A stretch of DNA of 64,000 nucleotides from Mesorhizobium_K marinum (GCF_040813715.1 NZ_JBFOCH010000016.1); one strand, 5' to 3'. Counted from the stretch's first letter, positions 30,882 to 41,240 are shown. Made by a program: numbers and translations. The notes: generated by a model not told the origin, from the letters alone.

Positions 30882-32780
30882 TTGACGACCCAACAACCCG
30901 TATCCGGCGATTCCGACTCGACCTACAGCGCGCTGAAAAGCCTCTGGCCCTACATGTGGCCGCCGGACCGTCCAGACCTCAAGATGCGCCTCGTCTGGGC
31001 GACGGTGCTGCTGTTCGTCGCCAAGGCCGTGCTGGTGCTGGTGCCCTATTTCTTCAAATGGGCGACCGATGCGCTGGCGGGCGACGCCACGACGCGGCCG
31101 CCGCTGCCGGACTTCCTGCTCGTGCCGGTGATGCTGGTCATCGCCTACAATGCGCTGAGGATCATCCAGCTCGGATTCAACCAGCTGCGCGACGCGCTGT
31201 TTGCGCGGGTCGGCCAGCACGCGGTGCGCCAACTCGCCTACCGCACCTTCGTCCACATGCACGAGCTGTCGCTGCGCTTCCATCTGGAGCGGCGCACCGG
31301 CGGCCTGTCGCGCATCATCGAGCGCGGCACCAAGGGCATCGAGACGATCGTGCGCTACACCATGCTGGCCATGGCCCCGACCGTACTCGAATTCGCGCTC
31401 ACGGCCGGCATATTCGCCTTCGCCTATGGCTGGACCTACGTCGCCGTGATCGCGGTCACGGTGTGGCTCTACGTGTGGTTCACAGTGAAGGTCAGCGACT
31501 GGCGCATCGGCATCCGCCGCGAGATGAACGACAGCGACACCGAGGCCAACACCAAGGCGATCGACTCGCTCCTGAACTACGAGACGGTCAAGTATTTCAA
31601 CAACGAGAAGATGGAAGCCGAGCGTTTCGACCGCTCCATGGCGCGCTATGAGAAGGCGGCGACCATGACCTGGGTGTCGATCGGCTGGCTGAACTTCGGC
31701 CAGGGCGTCATCTTCGGCGGCGGAATGACCGCGATCATGGTGCTGTCGGCGCGCGAGGTCATGACCGGCACGCAGACGGTCGGCGACTTCGTCTTCGTCA
31801 ACGCCATGCTGATGCAACTCGCCCAGCCGCTCAACTTCATCGGCATGATCTACCGCGAGATCCGCCAGGGCCTGACCGACATCGAGAAGATGTTCGACCT
31901 GCTCGCCGTCCGGCGCGAGGTGTTCGACCGGCCGGATGCCGTGCCGCTCGAGGTGACGAGCGGGCGGGTCGAGTTCCGCGACGTCCGCTTCGCCTACGAT
32001 CCCGAGCGACCGATCCTGAAAGGCGTCTCCTTCGAGGTGCCGGCCGGCAAGACGGTCGCCATCGTCGGCCCGTCCGGCGCGGGCAAGTCGACCATCTCGC
32101 GCCTCCTGTTCCGCTTCTACGACGTGCAGTCCGGGAACATCCTGATCGACGGCCAGGAGATCGGCGCGGTGACGCAGGACAGCCTGCGCGCGGCGATCGG
32201 CATGGTGCCGCAGGACACGGTGCTGTTCAACGACACGATCGCCTACAACATCCGCTACGGCCGCGTCGACGCCGCGCCGGAGGAGGTCAGGCAGGCCGCC
32301 GACCTCGCGCAGATCGGCGCCTTCATCCAGCGCCTTCCCGATGGCTACGACACCACGGTCGGCGAGCGCGGGCTGAAGCTGTCTGGCGGAGAGAAGCAGC
32401 GCGTGGCGATCGCCCGGACGATCCTCAAGGCGCCGCCCATCCTGATCCTCGACGAGGCGACGTCGGCGCTGGATTCGCACACGGAGCGCGAAATCCAGTC
32501 GGCTCTCGACCTGGTCAGCAAGGGACGCACGACGATCGTCATCGCGCACCGGCTTTCGACGATCGTCTCGGCCGACGAGATCATCGTGCTGAAAGACGGC
32601 CAGATCGCCGAGCGCGGCCGCCACGCGGCGCTGCTCGCCGAGCGCGGGCTCTACGCGTCGATGTGGAACCGCCAGCGCGAGGCGAGCGAAGCGGAGGAGC
32701 GCCTGCGCATCGCCCGCGAGGAGGACGAGGAAGGCGTGATCGTGCGCCGCCGCACGCCGGAGGTGGCGCCCGGCGAATAG
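30882..32780 (+). CDS. ABC transporter, Atm1/HMT1 type (fused membrane and ATPase domains)
   Basis: 632-aa half-transporter that works as a homodimer in the inner membrane. The membrane domain carries the Atm1 signature NYETVKYFNNEKMEAERFD, the region binding glutathione conjugates in NaAtm1. The ATPase domain has Walker A GPSGAGKST, signature LSGGEKQRVAIARTIL, Walker B ILILDEAT and H-loop AHRLST. Atm1 family members export metal-glutathione complexes or sulfur/iron-sulfur precursors. The start is a TTG at 30882 with an AAGG upstream. The frame is open well before it, so an earlier start cannot be excluded. Probable operon with the ArsR gene. Confidence 0.93.
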   Translation: MTTQQPVSGDSDSTYSALKSLWPYMWPPDRPDLKMRLVWATVLLFVAKAVLVLVPYFFKWATDALAGDATTRPPLPDFLLVPVMLVIAYNALRIIQLGFNQLRDALFARVGQHAVRQLAYRTFVHMHELSLRFHLERRTGGLSRIIERGTKGIETIVRYTMLAMAPTVLEFALTAGIFAFAYGWTYVAVIAVTVWLYVWFTVKVSDWRIGIRREMNDSDTEANTKAIDSLLNYETVKYFNNEKMEAERFDRSMARYEKAATMTWVSIGWLNFGQGVIFGGGMTAIMVLSAREVMTGTQTVGDFVFVNAMLMQLAQPLNFIGMIYREIRQGLTDIEKMFDLLAVRREVFDRPDAVPLEVTSGRVEFRDVRFAYDPERPILKGVSFEVPAGKTVAIVGPSGAGKSTISRLLFRFYDVQSGNILIDGQEIGAVTQDSLRAAIGMVPQDTVLFNDTIAYNIRYGRVDAAPEEVRQAADLAQIGAFIQRLPDGYDTTVGERGLKLSGGEKQRVAIARTILKAPPILILDEATSALDSHTEREIQSALDLVSKGRTTIVIAHRLSTIVSADEIIVLKDGQIAERGRHAALLAERGLYASMWNRQREASEAEERLRIAREEDEEGVIVRRRTPEVAPGE

Positions 32781-32784
32781 CCGC

Positions 32785-32814
32785 TTGACCTCAACTTAGG
32801 TAGAGGTCTTACGC
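32785..32814 (+). promoter_or_regulatory. SoxR-box-like promoter of the small monooxygenase gene
   Basis: TTGACC -35 (32785-32790) runs into CCTCAACTTAGGTAGAGG (32789-32806), an 18-bp interrupted dyad that matches the SoxR operator form CCTCAA-N6-TTGAGG in the left half and GAGG in the right. A roughly 19-bp spacer to the -10-like TTACGCAT is typical of MerR-family promoters. The ATG follows about 50 nt later. Confidence 0.7.
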
Positions 32815-32866
32815 ATCCGGGCGACACTGGTTCGCGGCCCGGCGGCCGCGTCGCACGGAGGCGGTC

Positions 32867-33229
32867 ATGGACGGTTTACAAGACAGGAACATGCGGGGCG
32901 GGGTGGTCCGGCTCGACCGGTTCGTCGTTCCCGGCGCAGCCCGCGACGAGTTCCTGATGCGCGTCGGCCAGACCCACGACATCCTGCGAACCCAGCACGG
33001 CTTCATCCGCGACCTGCTGCTCGAAAGACCGGGCGATGCGGGAGCGAGCGTCATCGTGACGCTGGTCGAGTGGGACAGCGGGGAAACGGTCGAGCGCGTC
33101 GTGCCGGTGGTCCGCGCCGCGCATGCGCGCATGGGTTTCGATCCGCGCGAGACGATGGCGCGCCTCGGCATTTCCGCCGAGATGGGCACCTATGCGCCGA
33201 TCGCGGGAACGACGGCGGCAGCTGAATAG
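32867..33229 (+). CDS. Small ABM (antibiotic biosynthesis monooxygenase) domain protein
   Basis: 120 aa, dimeric alpha/beta-barrel ABM fold: VRLDRFVVPGAARDEFLMRV, THDILRTQHGFIRDLLLERP and VTLVEWDSGETVERVVPVVR. ABM proteins include quinone-forming monooxygenases and heme oxygenase-like enzymes; the cofactor-free mode cannot be told from sequence. GGAGG lies 5 nt before the ATG. A SoxR-box promoter directly precedes it, so it is probably induced by redox-cycling compounds. soxR itself is not in the window. The last third of the gene recurs after the n at 33267. Confidence 0.85.
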   Translation: MDGLQDRNMRGGVVRLDRFVVPGAARDEFLMRVGQTHDILRTQHGFIRDLLLERPGDAGASVIVTLVEWDSGETVERVVPVVRAAHARMGFDPRETMARLGISAEMGTYAPIAGTTAAAE

Positions 33230-33267
33230 GCGGCTCCTAAGTATAGCAAAGGGCGCGGCTGCCGACN

Positions 33268-33379
33268 GGCGCACGCGCGCATGGGGTTCGATGCGCGCGA
33301 GACGATGGCGCGCCTCGGCATTTCCGCCGAGATGGGCACCTATGCGCCGATCGCGGGAACGACGGCGGCAGCTGGATAG
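33268..33379 (+). other. Second copy of the ABM gene's 3' end after the n at 33267
   Basis: 112 bp matching 33118-33229 with four to five differences, two of them changing residues (Pro to Ala, terminal Glu to Gly). It has no start and is joined at a gap. Read as the other strain's allele in an unmerged contig overlap. Confidence 0.7.
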
Positions 33380-33526
33380 GCAACTCTCAGGGATAGCAAA
33401 GGGCGCGGCTGCCGACCGGGGCGGCTGGCCCTGCCCAGGGGCCGGCGCGGCCGATCGCGCGTTGCGGGCGCGGGTCGTTTCCTTTATGAGGCGCGAACCC
33501 CGGCCCCGAACGATGAGCCCCGAGAC

Positions 33527-34225
33527 ATGAACCTGGTCGACACGATCAAGAACGCGTTCGTACCCGTCCACAAGGAAGGTTACCCGTTCATCGGCGCCTT
33601 CGCCGTGGTGACACTTCTGCTGGGGCTGTTTTCGACCAACCTGTTCTGGATCGGCGTGATCCTGACCGGCTGGTGCGCCTACTTCTTCCGCGACCCGGTG
33701 CGCGTCACGCCGACCGACGACCGGCTGGTGATCAGCCCGGCCGACGGCGTGGTGTCGACCGTCGGCCCCGCGGTCCCGCCGCGCGAGCTCGGCCTCGGGA
33801 CCGCCGAGATGACGCGCATCTCGGTGTTTATGAACGTCTTCTCCTGCCACGTGAATCGCGCGCCCGTGCGCGGCAAGATCACGCGCATCGAATACCGGCC
33901 GGGCAAGTTCCTCAACGCGGAGCTCGACAAGGCGAGCCAGGAGAACGAACGCAACGGCCTGGTCATCGACAGCCCGAACGGGACGGTCGCCGCCGTGCAG
34001 GTGGCGGGTCTCGTGGCGCGCCGCATCGTCTGCTGGACGCAGGCCGGCGAGAACATCGCGGTCGGCGAGCGCTTCGGCCTCATCCGCTTCGGTTCGCGCG
34101 TCGACGTGTTCCTGCCCAAGGACGCGACGCCGCGCGTTGCGGTCGGCCAGACCGCCGTGGCGGGCGAAACGGTGATCGCCGAGTTCGGCGGCCATGCGGC
34201 GACGCCGCTGGTGCGCATAGACTGA
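33527..34225 (+). CDS. psd: Phosphatidylserine decarboxylase proenzyme
   Basis: 232 aa, short (PSD-B/'type II' alphaproteobacterial) enzyme that makes phosphatidylethanolamine. Two N-terminal membrane spans precede ADGVVSTVG and VFMNVFSCHVNRAPVRGKI, with the conserved His and NVxDVHxxR-like site. The C-terminal self-cleavage site is RFGSRVDVFLP, where Ser becomes the pyruvoyl group. It overlaps pssA by one base (TGATG), so the two are coupled. The ribosome-binding site is weak. Confidence 0.97.
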   Translation: MNLVDTIKNAFVPVHKEGYPFIGAFAVVTLLLGLFSTNLFWIGVILTGWCAYFFRDPVRVTPTDDRLVISPADGVVSTVGPAVPPRELGLGTAEMTRISVFMNVFSCHVNRAPVRGKITRIEYRPGKFLNAELDKASQENERNGLVIDSPNGTVAAVQVAGLVARRIVCWTQAGENIAVGERFGLIRFGSRVDVFLPKDATPRVAVGQTAVAGETVIAEFGGHAATPLVRID

Positions 34226-35070
34226 TGGGCTTCAAGCGCTTCCCGCCACACGGGCAGGGCGGACCGCGCATCCGCGAGATCCCGCTGCGCATGGTGCTGC
34301 CCAACCTGGTGACGGTGCTGGCGATCTGCGCCGGCCTGTCGGGCATCCGCCTCGCCTTCGAGGGAAGGTTCGAGACGGCGATCGCGATGGTGCTGTTCGC
34401 CGCCTTCCTCGACGGTATCGACGGCCGGCTCGCGCGCATGATGAAGGCGACATCGAAATTCGGCGCGCAGATGGATTCGCTGGCCGACATCGTGAATTTC
34501 GGCGTCGCGCCCGCGCTGGTGCTCTACGCGTTCCTGCTCGATCGCGCCGGCTCGCCCGGCTGGATCGCGGCGCTTCTGTTCGCCATCGCCTGCGGGCTCA
34601 GGCTGGCGCGCTTCAACGTGCTCGACGAGGATCTGGAGCGCCCGGCCTGGCAGTCGGAGTATTTCGTCGGCGTGCCGGCGCCCGCCGGCGCGGTGCTGGT
34701 GCTGCTGCCGGTCTATCTCGGTTTCCTCGGCGCCTACGAGCCTGGCCGCGTCGCGGCCCTCGCGGCCAGCGGCTTCACGGTGCTGGCCGCCTTCCTGCTG
34801 GTCAGCCGCGTGCCAGTCTATTCCGGCAAGAAGCTGAGGGTGCGCCGCGACCGCGTGCTGCCGCTGATCCTCGCCGTCGCGCTCGTGCTGCTGCTGCTGT
34901 TCAGCTATCCGTGGCACACGCTGTCGGCCGGCGTCATCGCCTATCTGCTGTTCCTGCCGCTGTCGGCGCGCGCCTACGCGAAGCGCAGCGTGATCGAGGA
35001 GGCGAAGGCGGCCGCCGCGCAAGCGCCCGCGGACGTCGCCGGCCCGGACGGCGAGCAGGCCGAGCTCTAG
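34225..35070 (+). CDS. pssA: CDP-diacylglycerol-serine O-phosphatidyltransferase
   Basis: 281 aa, integral membrane enzyme making phosphatidylserine, the substrate of Psd. The CDP-alcohol phosphotransferase signature is complete: FLDGIDGRLARMMKATSKFG with the following MDSLADIVNFG (D-G-x2-A-R-x8-G-x3-D-x3-D). About eight hydrophobic helices follow, and the tail is Ala-rich and charged. It overlaps psd, and the aas-like gene is convergent 20 bp downstream. Confidence 0.97.
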   Translation: MGFKRFPPHGQGGPRIREIPLRMVLPNLVTVLAICAGLSGIRLAFEGRFETAIAMVLFAAFLDGIDGRLARMMKATSKFGAQMDSLADIVNFGVAPALVLYAFLLDRAGSPGWIAALLFAIACGLRLARFNVLDEDLERPAWQSEYFVGVPAPAGAVLVLLPVYLGFLGAYEPGRVAALAASGFTVLAAFLLVSRVPVYSGKKLRVRRDRVLPLILAVALVLLLLFSYPWHTLSAGVIAYLLFLPLSARAYAKRSVIEEAKAAAAQAPADVAGPDGEQAEL

Positions 35071-35089
35071 GGGCGCGAGGCTCCCGGCG

Positions 35090-37443
35090 TCAGGCCGCCA
35101 GCCCGAGCCCCAGGCTTTCCATCGCCATCTTTCGCGCCGCGACGTAGTCGGTCTTGCCGGAGCCGAGCAGCGGCATCTCCGTCACCTTGACGACGCCATC
35201 GGGAATCATGATTTCGGCCGCGCCGGCCTGCTTGCCGCAGCGGCGCAGGGCGTCCGCATCGACGCCTTCCGCCGTCGTGACGAGCACGATGCGTTCGCCG
35301 CGCCGCTTGTCCGGGACCGCGACCGCCGCGTGGTTGTGCTCCGGCCACAGCGCGGTGACCATCATCTCGACGGCGCCGAGCGAGATCATCTCGCCGGCGA
35401 TTTTTGCAAAACGCTTCGCCCGGCCGCTGATCGTGATGAAGCCTTCGCGATCGACCGAGACGATGTCGCCGGTGTCCAGCCAGTCGTCCGCGAGCGGCTG
35501 CAGTTCGCCCGGCCGGTCGAGCGTCATGTAGCCGATCATCAGGTTCGGCCCGGACAGCCACAGCCTGCCGCCTTCCGAAATGCCCTCGACCGGTTCGGTG
35601 CGCTTGCGCATCCCCGGCAGCAGGCGTCCGACGGTGCCGTCGCGGCCATGCGACGCGCTGTTGACGGCCACCACGGGCGCGGCCTCGGTCAACCCGTAGC
35701 CCTCGACGATCTCGGCGCCGAACCGGTCGCGCCAGTTTTTACGCGTGTCCGGCNNNTGCCGTCGCGGCCATGCGACGCGCTGTTGACGGCCACCACGGGC
35801 GCGGCCTCGGTCAACCCGTAGCCCTCGACGATCTCGGCGCCGAACCGGTCGCGCCAGTTTTTACGCGTGTCCGGCTTGACCGCCTCGGCCCCCGCGACGA
35901 CGAAGCGCAGGCTCGAGAAGTCGTCGTCCTTGGCCGTGCGCGCATAGGCGGCGAGGAAGGTATCGGTGCCGAACATGATGGTCGGCCGCGCCTTGCGCGC
36001 GATCTCCGGGATGATCTTGTAGTGCAGCGGCGAGGGATAGAGGAACAGCGGCACGCCGTTGATGAGCGGCAGGATCGCGCCGCCGGTCAGGCCGAACGAA
36101 TGGAAGACCGGCAGGACGTTGAGCAGCCGGTCCGCGGGCGAGAAGGAAACGCGCGCCTCTGCCTGCATGGCGTTGGCGATCAGGCTCCTGCTCGACAGCA
36201 CGACCGCCTTCGGCGTGCCTTCCGAGCCGGAGGTGAACAGGATGACAGCCGGATCGGTCGCCGACTGGCGGGCGATGGGCACGCGCCACAGAAGCGCCGC
36301 GGCAAGCTTTTCCAGGGCGCCGACGCCGGCGCGCACGTCCTCCAGCCAGACCAGCCTGGCGCCGGCCTTCTCGATCGCTTCGACGATGTCGGCGAGGGCG
36401 GCCTTCTCGACGAAGGCGCGCGAGGAGACGACGACCCGGATCGCCGCGGTCTGCGTCGCCGCCGCGAGGTTCGCCGGGCCGGCCGTGTAGTTCATCATGG
36501 CGGCGGCGCGGCCCGCCGAGGAGAGGCCGATCAGCGACAGCAGCACGCCGTTGGTGTTGGGCAGGAGCACGCCGACCGCCTCGCCGGGGCTGGTCATCGC
36601 CTCGAAGCGCTTGCCGAGCACGCGCGCCCCGGTCAGCAGGCGGCGGTAGCTGAGGGCGCCGGTCAGCACATCCTCGACGATCGTCCGCGACGGTCCGAAT
36701 CGCAAGGCGGCGTCGCGCACCGCCGAAAACAGGCTGCGGTCGAGATCGGCCCCGGCGAGCCGCGCCTCGGCCATCCTGTCGAACAGCGCGTTGGACGCGG
36801 TGATCGCCGAAGGGCCGCCGGACCGCTCGACCAGTTCGGCGATGGTCATCGGCGACAGCGCGGCGATCGAAAGTTTCGGGAACCAGCGGCGCGGCGCCTG
36901 TTGTCGGGGCGTCAGCGAGCCATGCACGAAGCGTCCGCCGGAGACGAAGACGGGGACGACCCGCGCTCCCGCCTGCGCGGCGATGCGCCCGACGGCGCGG
37001 TAGAGGCGAAACGTCTTGACGTCCGGCTCGACCTCGTCGGGCATGTAGACGGCGATGCGCCCCTTGCCCTTGAGCACCCTGACCAGGCGGCGGCTGACGA
37101 ACACATGCTTGGCGTTGAAGGTGATCGTGCGGGAAAGCTCGCGCCACGGCTCGAGCCAGATCGACTTGGCGGCCTCCTCGTCGAGAATGTGCAGCGTCTG
37201 CTCGGGCAGCAGCGACAGCATGAGGGCCGGATCGAGGCGCGACTGGTGCCAGACCACGTAGATGACAGGCGCTTCGGCCCTGGCGACGGCGCGCAGCCTG
37301 GAATCGTCGATCCGGTAGGCCAGCCTGAAGGGAAGGTAGAGGAAAGCCTGCCGCAGCCCGATGACCAGCCGGTGCGCCTCGAACGCCGCGGCCACGACCC
37401 AAAGGGCCAGAAGGCCGAGCAGGATTGCTCCGGACAGGATCAT
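35090..37443 (-). CDS. aas: Bifunctional acyltransferase / acyl-ACP synthetase (Aas-like), gap-interrupted
   Basis: Combines a PlsC-like acyltransferase (residues about 40-260; HQSRLDPALML, the H-x4-D motif) with an AMP-forming acyl-activating domain (residues about 330-743; FTSGSEGTPKAVV, GYGLTEAAPVV, and a late D-T-G-D motif WLDTGDIVSVDREG). E. coli Aas (719 aa) reacylates 2-acyl-lysophosphatidylethanolamine; the same role is inferred. The n run at 35754-35756 is flanked by an identical 119-bp repeat (35635-35753, 35757-35875). Removing one copy plus the Ns (122 nt) gives an intact 743-aa frame. ATG at 37443 with GGGAG upstream. Convergent with psd-pssA, consistent with a phospholipid role. 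Confidence 0.85.
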
Positions 37444-37765
37444 GCCGCGTCTCCCTATCCCCGCGCGGCTCTGGCGACCGCGTCGGCATGAACCTAGCGG
37501 AACGGTCGCGAACGTCAATCGGCCCGGCCGGCGGCGCCACTAAGCGCTTTATTCCGGCGCCGGTTTCGGCTAGACGCAGCGCCATGACGCGCCCCATGCG
37601 CAGCCTCGCTTCGGCGATACGAATTACCGGCCCGGTGTTCCGGGCGGCCTGAGCGCCGCCGGAGCCGCCGGGAGCCTGTGCGCGCAAAAACCTCGCGCTT
37701 TTCCGAAATCGTGATAGTTCAACGCCCGGACCGTCCGTGGACGGGCAAATCTCATGGCAAGCCGT
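37444..37765. other. 322-bp divergent intergenic region, aas to ileS
   Basis: No gene, RNA or T-box seen. One short perfect palindrome, CCGTCC-gt-GGACGG at 37731-37744, lies 21 nt before the ileS start; its function is unknown. The region should hold both promoters. Confidence 0.4.
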
Positions 37766-40700
37766 ATGACCGACACGACCGACAAACTCGACTATTCGAA
37801 GACGCTGAACCTGCCGCGGACGGATTTCCCGATGCGCGCCGGGCTGCCCGAGAAGGAGCCGGCGATCGTCAAGCGCTGGCAGGAGATGGGCATGTACCGC
37901 AAGCTGCGCGAGGACGCGGCCGGCCGCGAGAAATTCGTGCTGCACGACGGCCCGCCCTACGCCAACGGCAACATCCATATCGGCCACGCGCTGAACAAGG
38001 TGCTGAAGGACGTCATCACGCGCTCCTTCCAGATGCGCGGCTACGATTCCAACTACGTGCCCGGCTGGGACTGCCACGGCCTGCCGATCGAATGGAAGAT
38101 CGAGGAGGAGAACTATCGCTCCAAGGGCAAGTCGAAGCCCGACCTCTCCGACCCGGCGGCGATGGTGGCTTTCCGCAAGGAGTGCCGCGCCTATGCCGCA
38201 AAGTGGATCACGGTGCAGGGCGAGGAGTTCCAGAGGCTCGGCGTCGTCGGCGACTTCGACAACCCCTACCTGACCATGGCCTATCACGCGGAATCGCGCA
38301 TTGCCGGCGAACTCCTGAAATTCGCCATGAGCGGCCAGCTCTATCGCGGCTCCAAGCCGGTGATGTGGAGCGTGGTGGAGCGCACGGCGCTGGCCGAGGC
38401 CGAGATCGAGTATGACGACTACGAGAGCGACACGATCTGGGTGAAGTTTCCTGTTGTTCGCGGAAGTCGGCGGCCTGCTGAAGCTTATGTTGACCGCCGT
38501 CTGCCGACAGAAGATGAAGTTGCGCCTCCGCTTGTCCGCGAAGGAGCCTTGATCGTTATCTGGACGACGACGCCCTGGACCATCCCCGGCAACCGCGCCG
38601 TCGCCTATTCGCCACGCGTGGAGTATGGGCTCTACGAGGTGACCGAAGCAGAAAACGACTTCGGGCCGCAGCCTGGCGAAAAGCTTGTCTTCGCCGACGC
38701 GCTGGCGGGGGAGGCGGCGGCCAAGGCGAAGGTAACGTTGAATCGCCTCCGCAACGTCTCGGCGGAAGAGCTTGGAAGCCTTGTGCTTTCCCATCCGCTG
38801 CGCGGGCTCGGAGGCGGCTACGACTTCGACGTTCCGGTTCTCGCAGGCGACCATGTCACCGATGACGCCGGCACCGGCTTCNCCCGGTGGCCGACGTTGA
38901 CCTGTCGGACGAGACGATATTTCGGGCGACTGCGGCTTTCGTTGGCGAGCGACCAGATAGGTTGCAGCTCGTACAACAACTGCGAGAGGCTTCTGTCGTC
39001 ATATGGACGACTACCCCTTGGACGATCCCAGGCAATCGGGCAGTCGCGTATTCGCCGCGCATCGAGTACGGCCTCTACGAAATTACCTCCGCAGAGAATG
39101 ATTTTGGCCCTAAACCTGGTGAGAAATTGATTTTCGCAGCCAAATTGGCTGAGGAGAGCTTCACAAAGGCAAAGCTTGGCTATCGTCATCTCCAGGACAT
39201 CGATGAATCTGAGCTTAGGCACATTACGCTTTCCCATCCGCTAAGAGATCTTGGCGGAGGCTACGAATTTCCCGTTCCAATGCTCGCAGGCGACCATGTT
39301 ACCGATGACGCCGGCACCGGCTTCGTGCACACCGCGCCCGGCCACGGCCGCGAGGACTTCGACGCCTGGATGGACGCGGCGCCGGAGCTGCGCTCGCGCG
39401 GCATCGAGACGCTGATCCCGTTCACGGTCGACGACGCCGGCTATTTCACCAAGGACGCGCCGGGCTTTGGCCCCGACCGCGAGGGCGGCGCGGCGCGCGT
39501 CATCGACGACAACGGCAAGAAGGGCGACGCCAACAAGGCCGTCATCGAGGCGCTGATCGCCAAGAACATGCTGTTCGCGCGCGGGCGGCTGAAGCACCAG
39601 TATCCGCACAGCTGGCGTTCGAAGAAGCCGATCATCTTCCGCAACACGCCGCAGTGGTTCGTCCACATGGACTACGACCTCAAGGACGGCACGACGCTGC
39701 GTTCGCGCGCGCTCAAGGCGATCGACGACACGCGCTTCGTGCCGGCGGCCGGGCAAACCCGTTTGCGGGCGATGATCGAGGAGCGCCCGGACTGGGTGCT
39801 GTCGCGCCAGCGCGCCTGGGGCGTGCCGATCTGCGTCTTCGTCGACGAGGACGGCAACGTGCTGAAGGACGAGGCGGTCAATCTGCGGATCGTCGAGGCC
39901 TTCGAGGCCGAGGGCGCGGACGCCTGGTTCGCGGAAGGCGCGAAGGAGCGTTTCCTCGGCAACCACGATCCGGCGAAGTGGTCGATGGTGAAGGACATCC
40001 TCGACGTCTGGTTCGATTCGGGCTCGACGCATGCCTTCACGCTGGAGGATCGCCCCGACCTGAAATGGCCGGCGGACGTCTATCTCGAGGGGTCCGACCA
40101 GCATCGCGGCTGGTTCCACTCGTCGCTGCTGGAAAGCTGCGGCACCAGGGGCAGGGCGCCCTACAACGCGGTCATCACCCATGGCTTCACCATGGACGAG
40201 GAAGGCCGCAAGATGTCGAAGTCGCTCGGCAACACGGTGGTGCCGCAGGACGTCATCAAGCAGTCGGGCGCCGATATCCTGCGCCTTTGGGTGGTGACGA
40301 CCGACTACTGGGAGGACCAGCGGCTCGGCAAGACCATCCTGCAGACCAACATCGACGCCTACCGCAAGCTGCGCAACACCATCCGCTGGATGCTCGGCAC
40401 GCTGGCGCATGACGACGGCGAGACGGTGCCGGTGGAGACGATGCCGGAGCTGGAGCGGCTGATGCTGCACCGGCTGGCCGAACTGGACGAGCTGGTCCGC
40501 GCCGGCTACGACGCCTTCGACTTCAAGCGGGTGGCGCGCGCGCTGTCCGACTTCATGAACGTCGAGCTCAGCGCCTTCTATTTCGACATCCGTAAGGACG
40601 CGCTCTACTGCGAAGGACCGTCGAGCCTGAAGCGCAAGGCGGCGGTGCAGGTGGTCCGGCACCTGTTCGAATGCATGGTGACCTGGCTTGCGCCGATGCT

Positions 40701-41208
40701 GCCCTTCACCACGGAAGAGGCATGGCTCGATCGCTATCCGGACCGGCAGTCGGTACATCTGGAGCAGTTTCCTGCGGTGCCCGCCGCCTGGCGCGACGAT
40801 GCGCTGGAAAAGAAGTGGCGCAAGGTCAGGGATGTCCGCCGCGTCGTCACCGGCGCGCTGGAAATCGCCCGCGCCGGCAAGACGATCGGTGCGTCGCTGG
40901 AGGCGGTTCCGGTGGTCTATCTGGCGGACGCCGCGCACCGTGAGGCCATCAGCGGCCTCGACATGGCGGAGATCGCCATCACCAGCGGCGTCGACTTCGC
41001 CGATGGCGAGGCGCCGGCGGGTGCGTTCACGCTGCCCGACGTCGCCGGCGTGGCCGTCGTCGTGGAGCGCGCGGAGGCGCGGGGCCTGAAAAAATGCGCG
41101 CGGTCCTGGCGCTACACCGCGGATGTCGGCAGCGATCCGGCCTATCCGGACGTTTCGGCGCGCGACGCCGGCGTGCTGCACGAACTGGCGCGGCTCGGCC
41201 GCCTTTGA
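37766..41208 (+). CDS. ileS: Isoleucyl-tRNA synthetase with two editing-domain alleles joined in tandem by an assembly gap
   Basis: Charges tRNA-Ile and edits Val. The catalytic motifs are NIHIGHALNK (HIGH) and GRKMSKSLGN (KMSKS); the C-terminal part lacks a zinc finger tail. After residue 228 (end of WVKF) the sequence runs through editing-domain allele A (38450-38881), reaches an n at 38882, then repeats the domain as a different allele B (38884-39324), and continues. Each allele alone gives an intact frame: 999 aa with A, 1002 aa with B. Both contain WTTTPWTIPGNRAVAYSPR and AGDHVTDDAGTGF, but between these they differ at about a third of positions, and B is visibly AT-richer. The two are strain alleles and not a tandem domain. 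The start at 37766 follows the family N-terminus; an ATG at 37754 is possible. Confidence 0.9.
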
Positions 41209-41214
41209 CGGCCG

Positions 41215-41240
41215 CGATCGGCGGGGTTTCCCGCCGATCG
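41215..41240. terminator. Hairpin after ileS
   Basis: Perfect 11-bp stem CGATCGGCGGG / CCCGCCGATCG with GTTT loop, 7 nt after the ileS stop, then TTGCTCTT. Strong stem but a weak U-tract, so a partial terminator. Confidence 0.65.

Noticed and set aside
37444..37765. T-box leader or lspA gene next to ileS
   Set aside because: No specifier-loop structure is seen, such leaders are rare in this group, and no signal peptidase II frame is present.
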